Shown here in pieces: positions 42,201 through 51,424 of a stretch of DNA of 64,000 nucleotides. Within the stretch, counting starts at the first letter, position 1. Every line of letters starts with the position of its first letter. The notes under the pieces are model-generated. The model was not told the DNA's origin. It saw only the letters and a list, made by a program, of their open reading frames with translations, and ran no database searches. A program made the position numbers and the translations under genes. This stretch comes from JAJKIV01 sp036741775 (GTDB lineage Bacteria; Gemmatimonadota; Gemmatimonadetes; Gemmatimonadales; Gemmatimonadaceae), in contig DAINRQ010000003.1 of NCBI GenBank assembly GCA_036741775.1, forward strand, positions 62,001 through 126,000, given 5' to 3'.

Positions 42201-44285
42201 ATGGCGAGGCGGCCTCTCGTCCGCACGCTGGGGAACGCCGCTCGGCGCTCGCTCGGCTCGATCGTCGAGCGCGCCGGGAGAGTGATTCAGGCCGGCCGTG
42301 CGTCGCTGCCGAGTGGCCGGCGGTCGGTCGTGCGGCTCGACGACGTGCGCCGGCGGCTGGAGCTTCTCGTGACTGCCGTCTACGACCGTCCAATCCCGAT
42401 CGCAGCCGCGGAGCCACCGAAGCGCCGACGCGAGTCGCTCTGGGATCGACTTGTCGGCCCGCGGCATCTCAGGTCGCCTACCGTGTTGCCGTCGACGGAC
42501 GGCGAACGCATTCAGCTGCCGCGCGAGATCGAGGCGACCGACGCGGAGAGCGCGGTAGCGTCGTATCGACTGCTGGCCGTACAGCAAGCGGAGCGAATCG
42601 CGCGTGGAACGCCGGCGCACCTCGATCCGGCGATGACGCCCCTCGAGCGCGACCTGTACCTCGCGCGGGAAGCCGCTGAGGTCGATGTGGCGATCGCGCG
42701 GAACGTCCCTGGCCTTCGTTTGGCGCTCGCTGCGGCGAGAGCGATGGCACTCGCGGCTCGGCCGCCGCTACCGGGCCTGACTGCCGTTGAGCGGGCGGTC
42801 GAGGGGATCGTCCAGCGCTTTCTGGCGAGCGACACTGCCGTCGGCCTAACGAGCGGGTCTTCGCGTGCGTCGCCGGCAGGCGTTGGTGGCACGGACTCGA
42901 CCCCCGAAGCCTCGGTCGCCTGGGCGCGTGAACAAGCCGCATCGGTCGCCGCGCTCGGTGGCAAGTACCGCGGGCTCGCGCCCGTCTTTACGTGGGGCAC
43001 CGTGAGGGTGCCGAGGGACGGCGCGCAACAACTGCGTCACGCGTACTCCCCGCCCACGTTGCGGGGCGGGAAATACGGCCTCGGTCGTATCGGTCGCGGG
43101 TCGGGGCAGGGGGGCAATCAGGCCAGTGAGTCGGGCGTGGAGGAGGGCACGACGGACCATACGCGGAAGCAGGGGAAGAGCGCGCCTGATACCAGAGGGA
43201 AAGAGCATACGGTGAGCGGCAGCGGCGGCAAGCCGACCGATCAGCGCCCGAAGGACGATGCGATGGAGCCGGAGTCGGACGGGCGAGAAGCGACCGAGGT
43301 GGTGAACGCCGGTGCCGCCGCGGCCGAGCGAGGGGCCGGCAGGCCTGGTGAGCGGGCGCGCACGCGTCGCCGGGTTCCGGAGCCGAAGGTGGTCGGGGAC
43401 AGCGTCGAATATCCCGAATGGGATTGGCAGGCGGGCGATTATTCCGCCGGGGCAGTCGTTCACACACGTGAGCCCGATGTGAGCGACGACTCGTGGGGCA
43501 CCGCCGTCCTCGCGAAGCACGGCCCGCTCGTTAGGCGCCTTCGCGACCGGTTCGAGCGGCTCCGCGCGCGGCGTGCCCGCCTCAATCAGCAGCGCGACGG
43601 CGACGAGCTCGACCTCGCCGCGTGTGTCCGGGCGATGGTGGATCAGCGGACCGGCCACGCGCCGGACGACCGGCTCTACCTCGCCGTGCGTCCGGCGCGT
43701 CGCGGGCTCGCGATCTGCCTGCTCATCGACATCAGCGGGTCCACTGACGAGTGGATCGACAACAGGCAGCGCGTGATCGACGTCGAGAAGGTCGCGTTGC
43801 TGCTGGCGAGCGAAGCCCTGGACGCGCTCGGCGACGCCTACGCGATCCTGACGTTCTCGGGGAAGGGACGGACGAACGTGCGCATGCGGACGATCAAGAG
43901 CTTCGAGGAATCGAACGGCGCGGTCATCCGACGCCGCATGGCCGCGCTCCAGCCGGAGGGATATACGCGCGCAGGCCCGGCGATTCGCCACGCCGCGGCG
44001 TTACTCGAGCGGCAACCCGCCGCACACCGGTTGCTTCTCCTCATCTCCGACGGCAAGCCGAACGACGTGGATGGGTACGAGGGGCTGTACGGCGTGGAAG
44101 ATACGCGGCAGGCCATCAACGAGGCGCGCTCGCGCGGCGTGTACCCGTTCTGCCTCACGATCGATCGGCACGGGCAGGAGTACTTGAGTCGCATCTTCGG
44201 GGAAGCGGGTCATGCGGTACTCAGGAATCCGAGCCAGCTCCCGGTTGCCCTCGTGAAGGTGGTCAAGCATCTGCTCGCGTCGTAG
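42201..44285 (+). CDS. NorD/CbbO-like von Willebrand factor A protein
   Basis: 694-residue VWA-domain partner of the AAA+ protein upstream. The N-terminal half is helical. Residues about 270-400 are low-complexity (Gly/Glu/Thr/Arg-rich). The C-terminal VWA domain (about 505-690) has an intact MIDAS: DISGSTDEW at 510, a threonine in the GYTRAGPAIRHA loop and an Asp in LLISDGKPND. This is the NorD/CbbO layout. No nitric oxide reductase, RuBisCO or other usual client lies in the window. Confidence 0.88.
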   Translation: MARRPLVRTLGNAARRSLGSIVERAGRVIQAGRASLPSGRRSVVRLDDVRRRLELLVTAVYDRPIPIAAAEPPKRRRESLWDRLVGPRHLRSPTVLPSTDGERIQLPREIEATDAESAVASYRLLAVQQAERIARGTPAHLDPAMTPLERDLYLAREAAEVDVAIARNVPGLRLALAAARAMALAARPPLPGLTAVERAVEGIVQRFLASDTAVGLTSGSSRASPAGVGGTDSTPEASVAWAREQAASVAALGGKYRGLAPVFTWGTVRVPRDGAQQLRHAYSPPTLRGGKYGLGRIGRGSGQGGNQASESGVEEGTTDHTRKQGKSAPDTRGKEHTVSGSGGKPTDQRPKDDAMEPESDGREATEVVNAGAAAAERGAGRPGERARTRRRVPEPKVVGDSVEYPEWDWQAGDYSAGAVVHTREPDVSDDSWGTAVLAKHGPLVRRLRDRFERLRARRARLNQQRDGDELDLAACVRAMVDQRTGHAPDDRLYLAVRPARRGLAICLLIDISGSTDEWIDNRQRVIDVEKVALLLASEALDALGDAYAILTFSGKGRTNVRMRTIKSFEESNGAVIRRRMAALQPEGYTRAGPAIRHAAALLERQPAAHRLLLLISDGKPNDVDGYEGLYGVEDTRQAINEARSRGVYPFCLTIDRHGQEYLSRIFGEAGHAVLRNPSQLPVALVKVVKHLLAS

Positions 44286-44373
44286 CGCGGCGGCGCGGGG
44301 CGAGGCGGCCGTCACGAGTCGTCAGTCTAGTCATGAGCCGCGCGCTGCGGTGCCACCGGCGCCTGATTCGGCG

Positions 44374-44379
44374 TAAATT
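44374..44379 (+). promoter_or_regulatory. Possible -10 element of the tRNA-Lys gene
   Basis: TAAATT stands alone as an AT-rich hexamer 18 nt before the tRNA 5' end. No convincing -35 is seen (TGCCAC lies 17 nt upstream). Confidence 0.4.
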
Positions 44380-44397
44380 GCGGGCTGATCGCAGTGC

Positions 44398-44470
<73 letters not shown>

Positions 44471-44479
44471 TGCTGAACG

Positions 44480-44519
44480 CCGAGGGGGCACCCGCGCGTA
44501 CGCTCGGGTGCCCCCTCGG
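44480..44519. terminator. Long stem-loop after tRNA-Lys
   Basis: 15-bp perfect stem (CCGAGGGGGCACCCG, 44480-44494, with its complement at 44505-44519) and a 10-nt loop. There is no long T-tract, only TCGTT on the plus side. It lies between the tRNA and the convergent monooxygenase gene and could stop transcripts from both sides. Confidence 0.75.
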
Positions 44520-44558
44520 TCGTTCGCCCTGAGTCAGCCAGAGTAGCAACGGTGGCGC

Positions 44559-45650
44559 TCAGGCCGGTGGCGCGCCACTCAGCGCGCGAACGATCTCGTC
44601 CACCGTCGCGCGGGCCGAGCGTCCGACGCCGATCAGCGTCGCGGACGCATAGCCGGTCCAATCGCCGTACCCCACGAGCCACAGCCTCGGCTCGCGCACC
44701 GACCGGGTCCCGCGCACCGCGATTCTCCCGTTAGGCTCGATGATCCCTGACGACGCGAGGTGACTTACCGCCGGGCGAAAGCCGGTCGCGAGCACGATGG
44801 CGTCCACCGCTGTCTCACGGCCATCGGGCCAGCGCACGCCGGACGGTGTGAGGGCAGTGAACATCGGGACGGCCGTCAGCGCTCCCCGATCCCGGGCACG
44901 GCGAACCGACTCCACCATCACGATGTCCCCGAGCGTGCGTGCCGGGGGCGCGGCGACACCCGCCGTGAGCGCCCGATATCGCGCCGTCGCTTCGCCGAAG
45001 AGGTATCGACCGTCAATCTCATCAGGAAGGAACGTCGGCGGACGCTGCGTCGCCCACGTGACCGACGCATGCTCGAACAGGTCCGCCACGATCTGTGCGC
45101 CGGAGTTCCCGCCGCCAACGACGACGATGCGCCCGTCCGCGAACGCGTCCGGCGAGCGATACGACGCCGAGTGGATGATGCGCCCGCGAAAGACGTCCTC
45201 ACCATCGAAATGAGGCACGTTAGGCGCCGACCACGTCCCGCTCGCGCTCACCACCGCTCGAGCGCGCCAGGTACCCACGTCCGCTTCGACCGTCAGGTGA
45301 TCGCCGTTCGCGTTGACCGCGCTCACGTGCGCCGGTCGAACCACCGGGACGGCATATCTCGCCTCGTAGTCGGCGAGGTAGGCGAGCGCTTCGTCGCGCG
45401 TTGGATAGTAGTCCGTACCGCCGGGCATGATGCGCCCCGGGAGCGAGCTCCATTGGGCCGGTGAGAACAGGCGGAGCGAGCGCCAGGTGTGCTGCCACGC
45501 GCCGCCGGGCAGCGTGCCGGCGTCGAGCACGACGTAGGACAGCGCGGTGCGTCGCAGATAATACGCGACCGCGAGCGCCGACTGCCCGCCGCCGACGATG
45601 ACGACGTCGACCTCGGCCATTTCACGTCGGCCGTGCTGGTCGCGAGACAT
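44559..45650 (-). CDS. Flavin-containing monooxygenase / NAD(P)H oxidoreductase (ArsO/CzcO-like)
   Basis: About 363 residues. It has an FAD-binding Rossmann motif near the start (VVIVGGGQSALAVAYYLRR), GGAWQHTW, a second dinucleotide motif (IVVVGGGNSGAQIVADL) and the closing ATGFRP motif. This layout fits class B flavin monooxygenases, including ArsO/CzcO-type proteins. The substrate is unknown and no arsenic or metal genes are adjacent. The start is uncertain (45665 GTG, 45650 ATG or 45620 ATG). The FAD motif begins only 5 residues into the shortest form. Confidence 0.85.
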   Translation of the reverse strand: MSRDQHGRREMAEVDVVIVGGGQSALAVAYYLRRTALSYVVLDAGTLPGGAWQHTWRSLRLFSPAQWSSLPGRIMPGGTDYYPTRDEALAYLADYEARYAVPVVRPAHVSAVNANGDHLTVEADVGTWRARAVVSASGTWSAPNVPHFDGEDVFRGRIIHSASYRSPDAFADGRIVVVGGGNSGAQIVADLFEHASVTWATQRPPTFLPDEIDGRYLFGEATARYRALTAGVAAPPARTLGDIVMVESVRRARDRGALTAVPMFTALTPSGVRWPDGRETAVDAIVLATGFRPAVSHLASSGIIEPNGRIAVRGTRSVREPRLWLVGYGDWTGYASATLIGVGRSARATVDEIVRALSGAPPA

Positions 45651-45750
45651 TGCGGTCGAGGACACGCGCGCATTCTAGCGCCGGAATCTCCAGCAGCAAA
45701 CGGACGAGTCTGCCCGTGACGGTGGTCTCGCGGGGTCGTCGTGAATCACA

Positions 45751-45771
45751 CATCACCACCGCGTGGTGATG
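45751..45771. promoter_or_regulatory. Perfect 9-bp dyad in the divergent region (possible operator)
   Basis: CATCACCAC (45751-45759), CGC, GTGGTGATG (45763-45771). A perfect inverted repeat with a 3-nt centre, between the divergently read monooxygenase and sensor-kinase genes. The compact symmetry suits a dimeric repressor site. The rest of the 228-nt gap shows no clear promoter. Confidence 0.5.
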
Positions 45772-45878
45772 CGTAGTAACCCGACAATGCCGATCTCGGT
45801 GTGAGCGTCCGCACGGCACCTCGAGTGTACGCACCTCACCGTTGCAGCTCGGCGATTGACGAACACTTGCGGTAGGCG

Positions 45879-48797
45879 GTGAGCGGGGAATCTTTCTCGT
45901 TCGCTCACGGCCATACAGGCTCTTCCGTTGCAACTACTGTTGGCTTCGTCGTGCCCACGGATCACCCCGCAGCACAACCCATAACGCCGTTCGCCGTCCC
46001 ACGTCGCGTCACACCGGCGCGCACGGACGTCAACGCGTCGGACGTCGCGCTGAGCGCCTCCGACAAGTCGCGGAGCGAGCTCACGAGCACACAAGAGCGT
46101 GCGGAGTTCCTCGCACGGGCGAGTCGGCTCCTCGCGGAGTCGCTCGACTACGAGAGCATACTCCAGCAGGTCGCCGACGCTGCCGTTCCCGCACTGGCGG
46201 ATTGGTGTGCGGTAGATGTCATCCATACCGATCGCGCGGAGGTGTGGCCGCCGACGGTCCGGCGCGTCGCCATTGCCGGACGCGACCTGGCGAAGCTGGC
46301 CTGGGCCAGGAAGCTCGGCGCACAGGTCGAGCGTGACTGGGATTCCCCGAACGGACTGCCGCAAGTCCTACGGACTGGGAGTTCCGCGTTCTTTCCCGTC
46401 CTCACCGAGGATGCGATCCGGAGCGCCGAGCTCTCAGAGCAGGAGAAGGCGATCTTCCTGCGGATCGGCCTCCATTCGGCGATCTGCGTCCCGCTCGTCG
46501 CGCGCGGGCGTACCTTCGGCGCGATCTCGCTCGCGATGGCGGAGTCGCACCGGCGATACGAGGCAGCAGATCTGGCGACGGCCGAGAATCTCGCGCTGCA
46601 CGCCGCGATCGCGATCGATAACGCGCGACTCTATGCCGACGAGCGCGACGCTCGCCTCGCCGCCGAGCGGGCCGCGCGACGTCTCGCTCGACTTCAGACC
46701 ATTACGGCCGCGCTCTCCTACGCTCGGACGCCGACGCAGGTCGGCGAAGTAGTGGTCGGGCACGCGATGGACGCCGTCGGCGCCACGGCCGCACTCGTCT
46801 ACGCGGCCAGCGACGCCGGGGCGGTGCTCGATCTGGTCTGTTCCGCCGGACGAACGGGCCCGGCGCTGGAGGCCGCTCGCCGCATTTCCCTTCACGCCGA
46901 CGCGCCGGTGGCCGATGCGCTCCGCTCGCGGTCCGCGGTGTTCGTATCGCACGGGCCGAATGTCGATACGGTGGCGAGCGGCGATGGCGAACCGCTCGGG
47001 CACGGGTTCACGACGGCGCTTCCCCTCATCGCCGATGACCGCGGCGTGGGCGCCGTCGCGTTCGATTTCCCGCCAGGTGCCATTCTCGGGTCGGATGAGC
47101 GGGCGTTACTGGCGGCGCTGTCCCACCAGTGCGCGCTCGCATTGGACCGAGCGAGGCTCTACGTCGCCGAGCTGAGGGCGAAGGATGCGATTGCCGCCGT
47201 GCAGCAGCGCCAGGCAGCCGTGCTCGAAGCGATCGCCGACGGCTTCGTCACGTTCGACCGCGAGTGGCGTTATGCGTACATCAACCGCGTCGCCTTGGAG
47301 CTCATTGGCCGCGCCGCCGACGAGATGCTCGGGCGGGTGCTGTGGGAGGTCCACCCCGGCCACGATGGCACGCCGTTCGCCCAGGCCCTGAGGCACTCGA
47401 TGGACGCGCGTGTGCATTCGGCGGGTGAGACCTTCAGTAACGCGATGGGCCGCTGGATCGAGTACCGGGCGTATCCCACGGATGACGGGCTGTCGCTCGT
47501 GTTCCGCGACATCGACGAACGCCGCCGGCACGACGAGCGGCTGCGATTCCTGGCGGAAGCGAGCAATCTTCTGTCGTCGTCGCTCGACTACGAGACGACG
47601 CTGGCGAACGTCGCCGAGCTGGCGGTGCCGGCACTGGCGAGCAGCTGCGTCATCGACATCGTGGGCGAGGGCGACAAGCTCGAGCGCGTGGCGACGGTCT
47701 TCGACTCCCTGGAGCTGACGCAGCTCGTTGACGACATGCGGCGGCGTCACCCGATCACGGCCGAGACGCGTCACCCCGCGCTCGAGGTGCTCGCGACCGG
47801 CCAGACGATCTTCTATCCCGAGATCACGTCCGATCTGTTGCCGCTCGTGGTCGATGACCGCCCCGACTCGCTCGCCCTCGTGCAGCGATTGAGACCTACC
47901 TCGTGCGTCTTCGTGGCGCTGCGGGCTCGCGGCAAGACGTTAGGCGTGATGTCGCTCTCGACGGCGGCCACGCGGCGCCCGTTCGATGAGCGCGACCGCG
48001 TGTTGATCGAGGACCTCGCGCAGCGCGTCGCGATGGCGGTGGACAACGCGCGCCTGCACGAGGGGGAACGCCGCGCGCGCGGCGAGGCCGAGGCGGCCAA
48101 CCAGGCGAAGAGCGACTTCCTCGCTATCATGAGCCACGAGCTCCGGACGCCGCTGACCGCCGTGGTGGGGTACACGGAACTCCTTGCCGACGAGGTGGTC
48201 GGCCCGGTCAACGACACGCAGCGCGATCACCTGGCCCGCGTGCGCGCCAGCAGTGAACACCTGCTCATGCTCATTGAAGACATCCTGAGCTTCGCGCGCA
48301 TCGAAGCCGGGCGGGAGCAGGTACATCTCGAGGAGTTTGGCCTGGCCGCGCTGCTCGAGCAGGCCGCCGTCATCGTGCGGCCGCTCGCGGAGAAGAAGGG
48401 TCTCACCTTCACGCTGTCGGGGCACGACTCGCGGGCGACCATGCGGAGCGATCCGCAGAAGGTGCGGCAGATCATCATCAACCTGCTGGCGAACGCCGTG
48501 AAGTTCACGAGTGCCGGCCAGGTCCGCCTCGCTGCCCGGACGTACGAGGACCGCGTCGCGTTCGAGGTGGCCGATACGGGCCCCGGGATCGCCGGTGAAC
48601 ATCTCGAGCGCGTGTTCGACGCGTTCTGGCAGGTCGATCAGCGCATCACACGGAAGGCCGGCGGCACGGGGCTCGGGCTCAGCGTTGCTCGCCAGCTCGC
48701 CCGACTGCTCGGGGGGGACGTGAGCGTGCGGAGCACGATGGGGCAGGGCAGCAGGTTCATCGTGGACCTGCCGCGCGTCGTGCCGTCGAGCGACTGA
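45879..48797 (+). CDS. Multi-GAF/PAS soluble sensor histidine kinase
   Basis: 972-residue cytoplasmic kinase without obvious membrane spans. In order: GAF (about 70-255), GAF (265-425), PAS (445-550, FVTFDREWRYAYINRVALEL), GAF (555-725), HisKA (SHELRTPLTAVVGY, His near 752) and HATPase (NLLANAVKFTS, DTGPGIAGEH, GGTGLGLSVARQ). The first and third GAF domains share the phrase LLxxSLDYExxL, which suggests internal duplication. No response regulator is next to it. The GTG start is uncertain because the first 60 residues are low-complexity. Confidence 0.9.
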   Translation: MSGESFSFAHGHTGSSVATTVGFVVPTDHPAAQPITPFAVPRRVTPARTDVNASDVALSASDKSRSELTSTQERAEFLARASRLLAESLDYESILQQVADAAVPALADWCAVDVIHTDRAEVWPPTVRRVAIAGRDLAKLAWARKLGAQVERDWDSPNGLPQVLRTGSSAFFPVLTEDAIRSAELSEQEKAIFLRIGLHSAICVPLVARGRTFGAISLAMAESHRRYEAADLATAENLALHAAIAIDNARLYADERDARLAAERAARRLARLQTITAALSYARTPTQVGEVVVGHAMDAVGATAALVYAASDAGAVLDLVCSAGRTGPALEAARRISLHADAPVADALRSRSAVFVSHGPNVDTVASGDGEPLGHGFTTALPLIADDRGVGAVAFDFPPGAILGSDERALLAALSHQCALALDRARLYVAELRAKDAIAAVQQRQAAVLEAIADGFVTFDREWRYAYINRVALELIGRAADEMLGRVLWEVHPGHDGTPFAQALRHSMDARVHSAGETFSNAMGRWIEYRAYPTDDGLSLVFRDIDERRRHDERLRFLAEASNLLSSSLDYETTLANVAELAVPALASSCVIDIVGEGDKLERVATVFDSLELTQLVDDMRRRHPITAETRHPALEVLATGQTIFYPEITSDLLPLVVDDRPDSLALVQRLRPTSCVFVALRARGKTLGVMSLSTAATRRPFDERDRVLIEDLAQRVAMAVDNARLHEGERRARGEAEAANQAKSDFLAIMSHELRTPLTAVVGYTELLADEVVGPVNDTQRDHLARVRASSEHLLMLIEDILSFARIEAGREQVHLEEFGLAALLEQAAVIVRPLAEKKGLTFTLSGHDSRATMRSDPQKVRQIIINLLANAVKFTSAGQVRLAARTYEDRVAFEVADTGPGIAGEHLERVFDAFWQVDQRITRKAGGTGLGLSVARQLARLLGGDVSVRSTMGQGSRFIVDLPRVVPSSD

Positions 48798-49054
48798 CCA
48801 TCGTGCCGTGTGTCGTTAGGCGCGGCGTGGCGATACGCCGCCGGCGTATTCGTGACGCGCGACACCAGCGGCACACTGCTCGAGGATCGTGGTGAGTGTG
48901 ACCCGCGTCGCACCACGCGCCGAAGTGCGCTGCGCATCGTGTTTCGCAACGGAAATGACGCGTATCGCGTTGCCTGGTACCCCGCTCGCTCGTGTTGCCT
49001 GAAGCAGCAGCATTCGTCGCCTCCTTCACGTCTCACCCGCGCCGTCGAATACGC

Positions 49055-49522
49055 ATGCTTCCTCCCTCGTCCTCGAGCGAGCGCCCCGGCGGGTCCGTGA
49101 TCAACCAGGCGCAGTTGAAGCGCGAGCGGCTCCGCTTCACCAACTTCGTGTTTCATCGTGCGCCCTCCGGTACGTGCAAGTCCGAGGTAGAGCTCGAGTG
49201 GATGGAAGGCGAGCGCGTCGTCGGGAAAGCCGACGGCGTCACGAGCACCCTCGGCGATCTCCGCGTCGCCGCCGACGCGGCGTTGCGCGCGATCGAGCAG
49301 TTCAGCGACGGCACGCTTCGGTTCGAGCTCGTCGGCGTGAAGACGATGCGCGCGTTCGACGCGAACATTGTCATCGTGTCCGTATTGGCCACGCAAGGCG
49401 GAGGGCCTCAACAGCGGCTCCTCGGGTGTCACCTCGCGGAGGATGACCCGCTGCGCAGCGCGGTCGTGGCCGTGCTGCACGCGACCAATCGCGTCCTCGG
49501 CAACTTCATCGCGACGAGGTAG
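49055..49522 (+). CDS. Small protein resembling the LeuA regulatory (dimerisation) domain
   Basis: About 155 residues, not recognised as a named family. An alternating pattern (ELEWMEGERVVGKADGVTS, ADAALRAIEQ, LVGVKTMRAFDANIVIVSVL, DPLRSAVVAVLHATNRVLG) recalls the allosteric beta-alpha domain of 2-isopropylmalate synthase, standing alone with no catalytic barrel. This is an inference from pattern only. ATG 49055 was chosen; a GTG at 49097 is also possible. The preceding 257 nt hold no supported gene. Confidence 0.7.
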   Translation: MLPPSSSSERPGGSVINQAQLKRERLRFTNFVFHRAPSGTCKSEVELEWMEGERVVGKADGVTSTLGDLRVAADAALRAIEQFSDGTLRFELVGVKTMRAFDANIVIVSVLATQGGGPQQRLLGCHLAEDDPLRSAVVAVLHATNRVLGNFIATR

Positions 49523-49593
49523 GGCGGCCGCGCCGGGGTGGCCTGCCCGGCGCCGAGAATGGCCGCAGTGGTTCCGACCGCCCAGGGGAGGGG

Positions 49594-49756
49594 TAAGTTA
49601 TTCGCCGGCTCGCCTCCGGGTGTCCAACCGGTGACGGAACTTCGACAGGTGGAGTGGGGTGCAAGCCCGCCAGCACGAGCGGCGGGCCATATCGACGCCG
49701 GATCTTGCGCAGTGCGCGGGGTCGTGATTCACGAAGAGCTGAATGGGAGACGTTAC
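49594..49756 (+). promoter_or_regulatory. Structured 5' leader of the LysM transglycosylase gene
   Basis: The leader has several hairpins: GCCCGCC (49665-49671) with GGCGGGC (49681-49687), GCGCAGTGCGC (49707-49717) and CGTGATTCACG (49724-49734). The protein frame is open back to 49538, but the sequence has no signal peptide until 49757. Cell-wall hydrolase genes often carry structured leaders or c-di-AMP riboswitches. I cannot match this leader to a known class by eye. Confidence 0.35.
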
Positions 49757-51346
49757 ATGAAGGCTGAGGCACGCGCGCTGGTTCTCGCGCTCGGTGCGGC
49801 AGTGAGTGTTGCCTGCGGTGGCCGCGCCAAACCCGCCCCAACTCCCGTCCCCATACCGTCGCCGACTTCGACAGCTGTCGCACCCGCAACGACCGACGAC
49901 ACGCTCCTCGCGTTCCTCGACTCGATGCCGCAGGTCGAGATTTCTATTCCTGATTCGATCCTGACGCGCCAGTTCGTGGCGGTGTTCGGAGATTCGGCGG
50001 GCATCGCCGCGGCGGACACCGCCGTTCCCGAGGGGCCGACCTGGGACATCGACGTGCGGTCGTACGAGGGGCATCGTCGCGTCGAGTTCTACGTCAAGGC
50101 GTTCACCACGGGGTCCGCCCGCGAGCGGTTCGTCTCGCGTCTCGAGCGAGGCTCCCGCTACGAGCCCATGATCCGCGCGAAGCTGCGCGCCGGCGACATC
50201 CCCGAGGACATGTACTACCTGGCGCTCGTCGAGAGCGGATTCAACCAGCACGCATATTCGCGTGCGGCCGCCGTTGGTGTGTGGCAGTTCATGACCGCGA
50301 CGGCCCGAAGCACGGGGCTGCGGGTGGACTGGTGGGTGGACGAACGGCGCGACCCGGTTCGGTCGACCGACGCCGCCGTGAAGTTCCTGGGATGGTTGCG
50401 CGAACAGTTCGGGTCGCTCTACCTCGCGGCGGCGGCATACAACGGTGGCCCCGGTCGCGTGGCGCGCGGACTATCCCGATTAGGCGACGATGAGAACACC
50501 GGCGACGACGCGTTCTTCGCACTCGCCGAGCGGGACTACTTGCGAGGCGAGACGAAGAACTACGTGCCGCAGCTCATCGCCGCGGCGCTGATCGCGAAAG
50601 AGCCAACGCGGTACGGCATGACGCTTCGCACGGTGCCCCCGTTCGCGTACGACTCGGTGTGGGTGCCAGCGTCCACGCCGCTCGCGGCGATCGCGAAGGC
50701 GAGTGGGGCGCCGCTTGATTCGATCCGCGAGCTCAATCCGCAGATCCTGCGCGGCGTGACGCCGCCTGGTGCGCGCTTCCTGGCGCGGGTGCCCGTCGGG
50801 CATGCCGCCGGGTTCGACTCTGCGTTCGCGGCACTCGAACCGGCGGCTCGAACGGCATTCACGCGCGTGGAGGCCAAGAGCGGAAACACGTTGGGCGCTG
50901 TGGCGTCGAAGGCCGGCCTTTCGGTACGCCAGCTCAAATGGTACAACCCGAAGGTGACGACGCTGAAGAGCGGCCGGCTGCGTCCGGGCCAGGTCGTACT
51001 CGTGCCGTCGCGCACCGTCGTTGCGGCCGCCCTCGATGTGCCCGACCCGGCGATCGAGATCTACGGATCGACGGTACGCGGCGGCTCGCGAACCCACGTC
51101 GTGCGTCGCGGAGAGACGTTGAGCGGGATCGCGAAGCGTTACGGAACCAGCGTGAGTACGATTGTCCGGCTCAACCGCCTCAAGAAGCACACGATCTATC
51201 CAGGCCAGGAACTGCTGGTCCGTGCGGTGACTCGTAAGGCAGCGCCAGCGAAGCGGGTCGCGGCCAAGCCCACGGCGTCGAAATCGAAGGCAAGCGCCAC
51301 GAAGTCATCGAGCTCCAGCCCACGCACGGCGGCACGGCGGCAGTAG
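49757..51346 (+). CDS. Membrane-bound lytic transglycosylase with two LysM-like domains (MltD-like)
   Basis: 529-residue lipoprotein that cleaves peptidoglycan glycan strands. The lipobox is VSVAC. The SLT domain has the catalytic Glu in LALVESGFNQHAYS (near 159), followed by AVGVWQFM and AAAYNGGPGRV. A degenerate LysM lies near 370-435 (KSGNTLGAVASKAG) and a canonical LysM near 455-500 (VVRRGETLSGIAKRYG). A Lys/Ser/Ala-rich tail ends the protein. The ATG has GGGAGA at 6 nt. Order and length match MltD. Confidence 0.92.
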   Translation: MKAEARALVLALGAAVSVACGGRAKPAPTPVPIPSPTSTAVAPATTDDTLLAFLDSMPQVEISIPDSILTRQFVAVFGDSAGIAAADTAVPEGPTWDIDVRSYEGHRRVEFYVKAFTTGSARERFVSRLERGSRYEPMIRAKLRAGDIPEDMYYLALVESGFNQHAYSRAAAVGVWQFMTATARSTGLRVDWWVDERRDPVRSTDAAVKFLGWLREQFGSLYLAAAAYNGGPGRVARGLSRLGDDENTGDDAFFALAERDYLRGETKNYVPQLIAAALIAKEPTRYGMTLRTVPPFAYDSVWVPASTPLAAIAKASGAPLDSIRELNPQILRGVTPPGARFLARVPVGHAAGFDSAFAALEPAARTAFTRVEAKSGNTLGAVASKAGLSVRQLKWYNPKVTTLKSGRLRPGQVVLVPSRTVVAAALDVPDPAIEIYGSTVRGGSRTHVVRRGETLSGIAKRYGTSVSTIVRLNRLKKHTIYPGQELLVRAVTRKAAPAKRVAAKPTASKSKASATKSSSSSPRTAARRQ

Positions 51347-51377
51347 GACCGTTCGCCGAGTACGCCGAACGAAGAAA

Positions 51378-51413
51378 GCCCCCGGAGAGATGGTTCTCTC
51401 CGGGGGCCTTTGT
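51378..51413. terminator. Bidirectional intrinsic terminator
   Basis: 13-bp perfect stem GCCCCCGGAGAGA with TGGT loop, followed by CTTTGTT on the plus side and CTTTCTTC on the minus side. It lies between two convergent transglycosylase genes and serves both. Confidence 0.9.
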
Positions 51414-51424
51414 TCATCGGGAGG

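Noticed and set aside
45857..45885. TTGACG as a -35 for the multi-GAF kinase gene
   Set aside because: A 17-nt spacer would put the -10 on the start codon itself, and no TANNNT is found there.
48810..49100. 96-codon plus-strand frame between the sensor kinase and the small unknown gene
   Set aside because: Cys/Arg-rich with no domain pattern, and it overlaps the better supported gene starting at 49055.
49719..49727. GGGTCGTGA, resembling the 5' part of the ZTP (pfl) riboswitch
   Set aside because: The required downstream CCGCCTGGGCA-type segment is absent and the gene is not in folate or purine metabolism.
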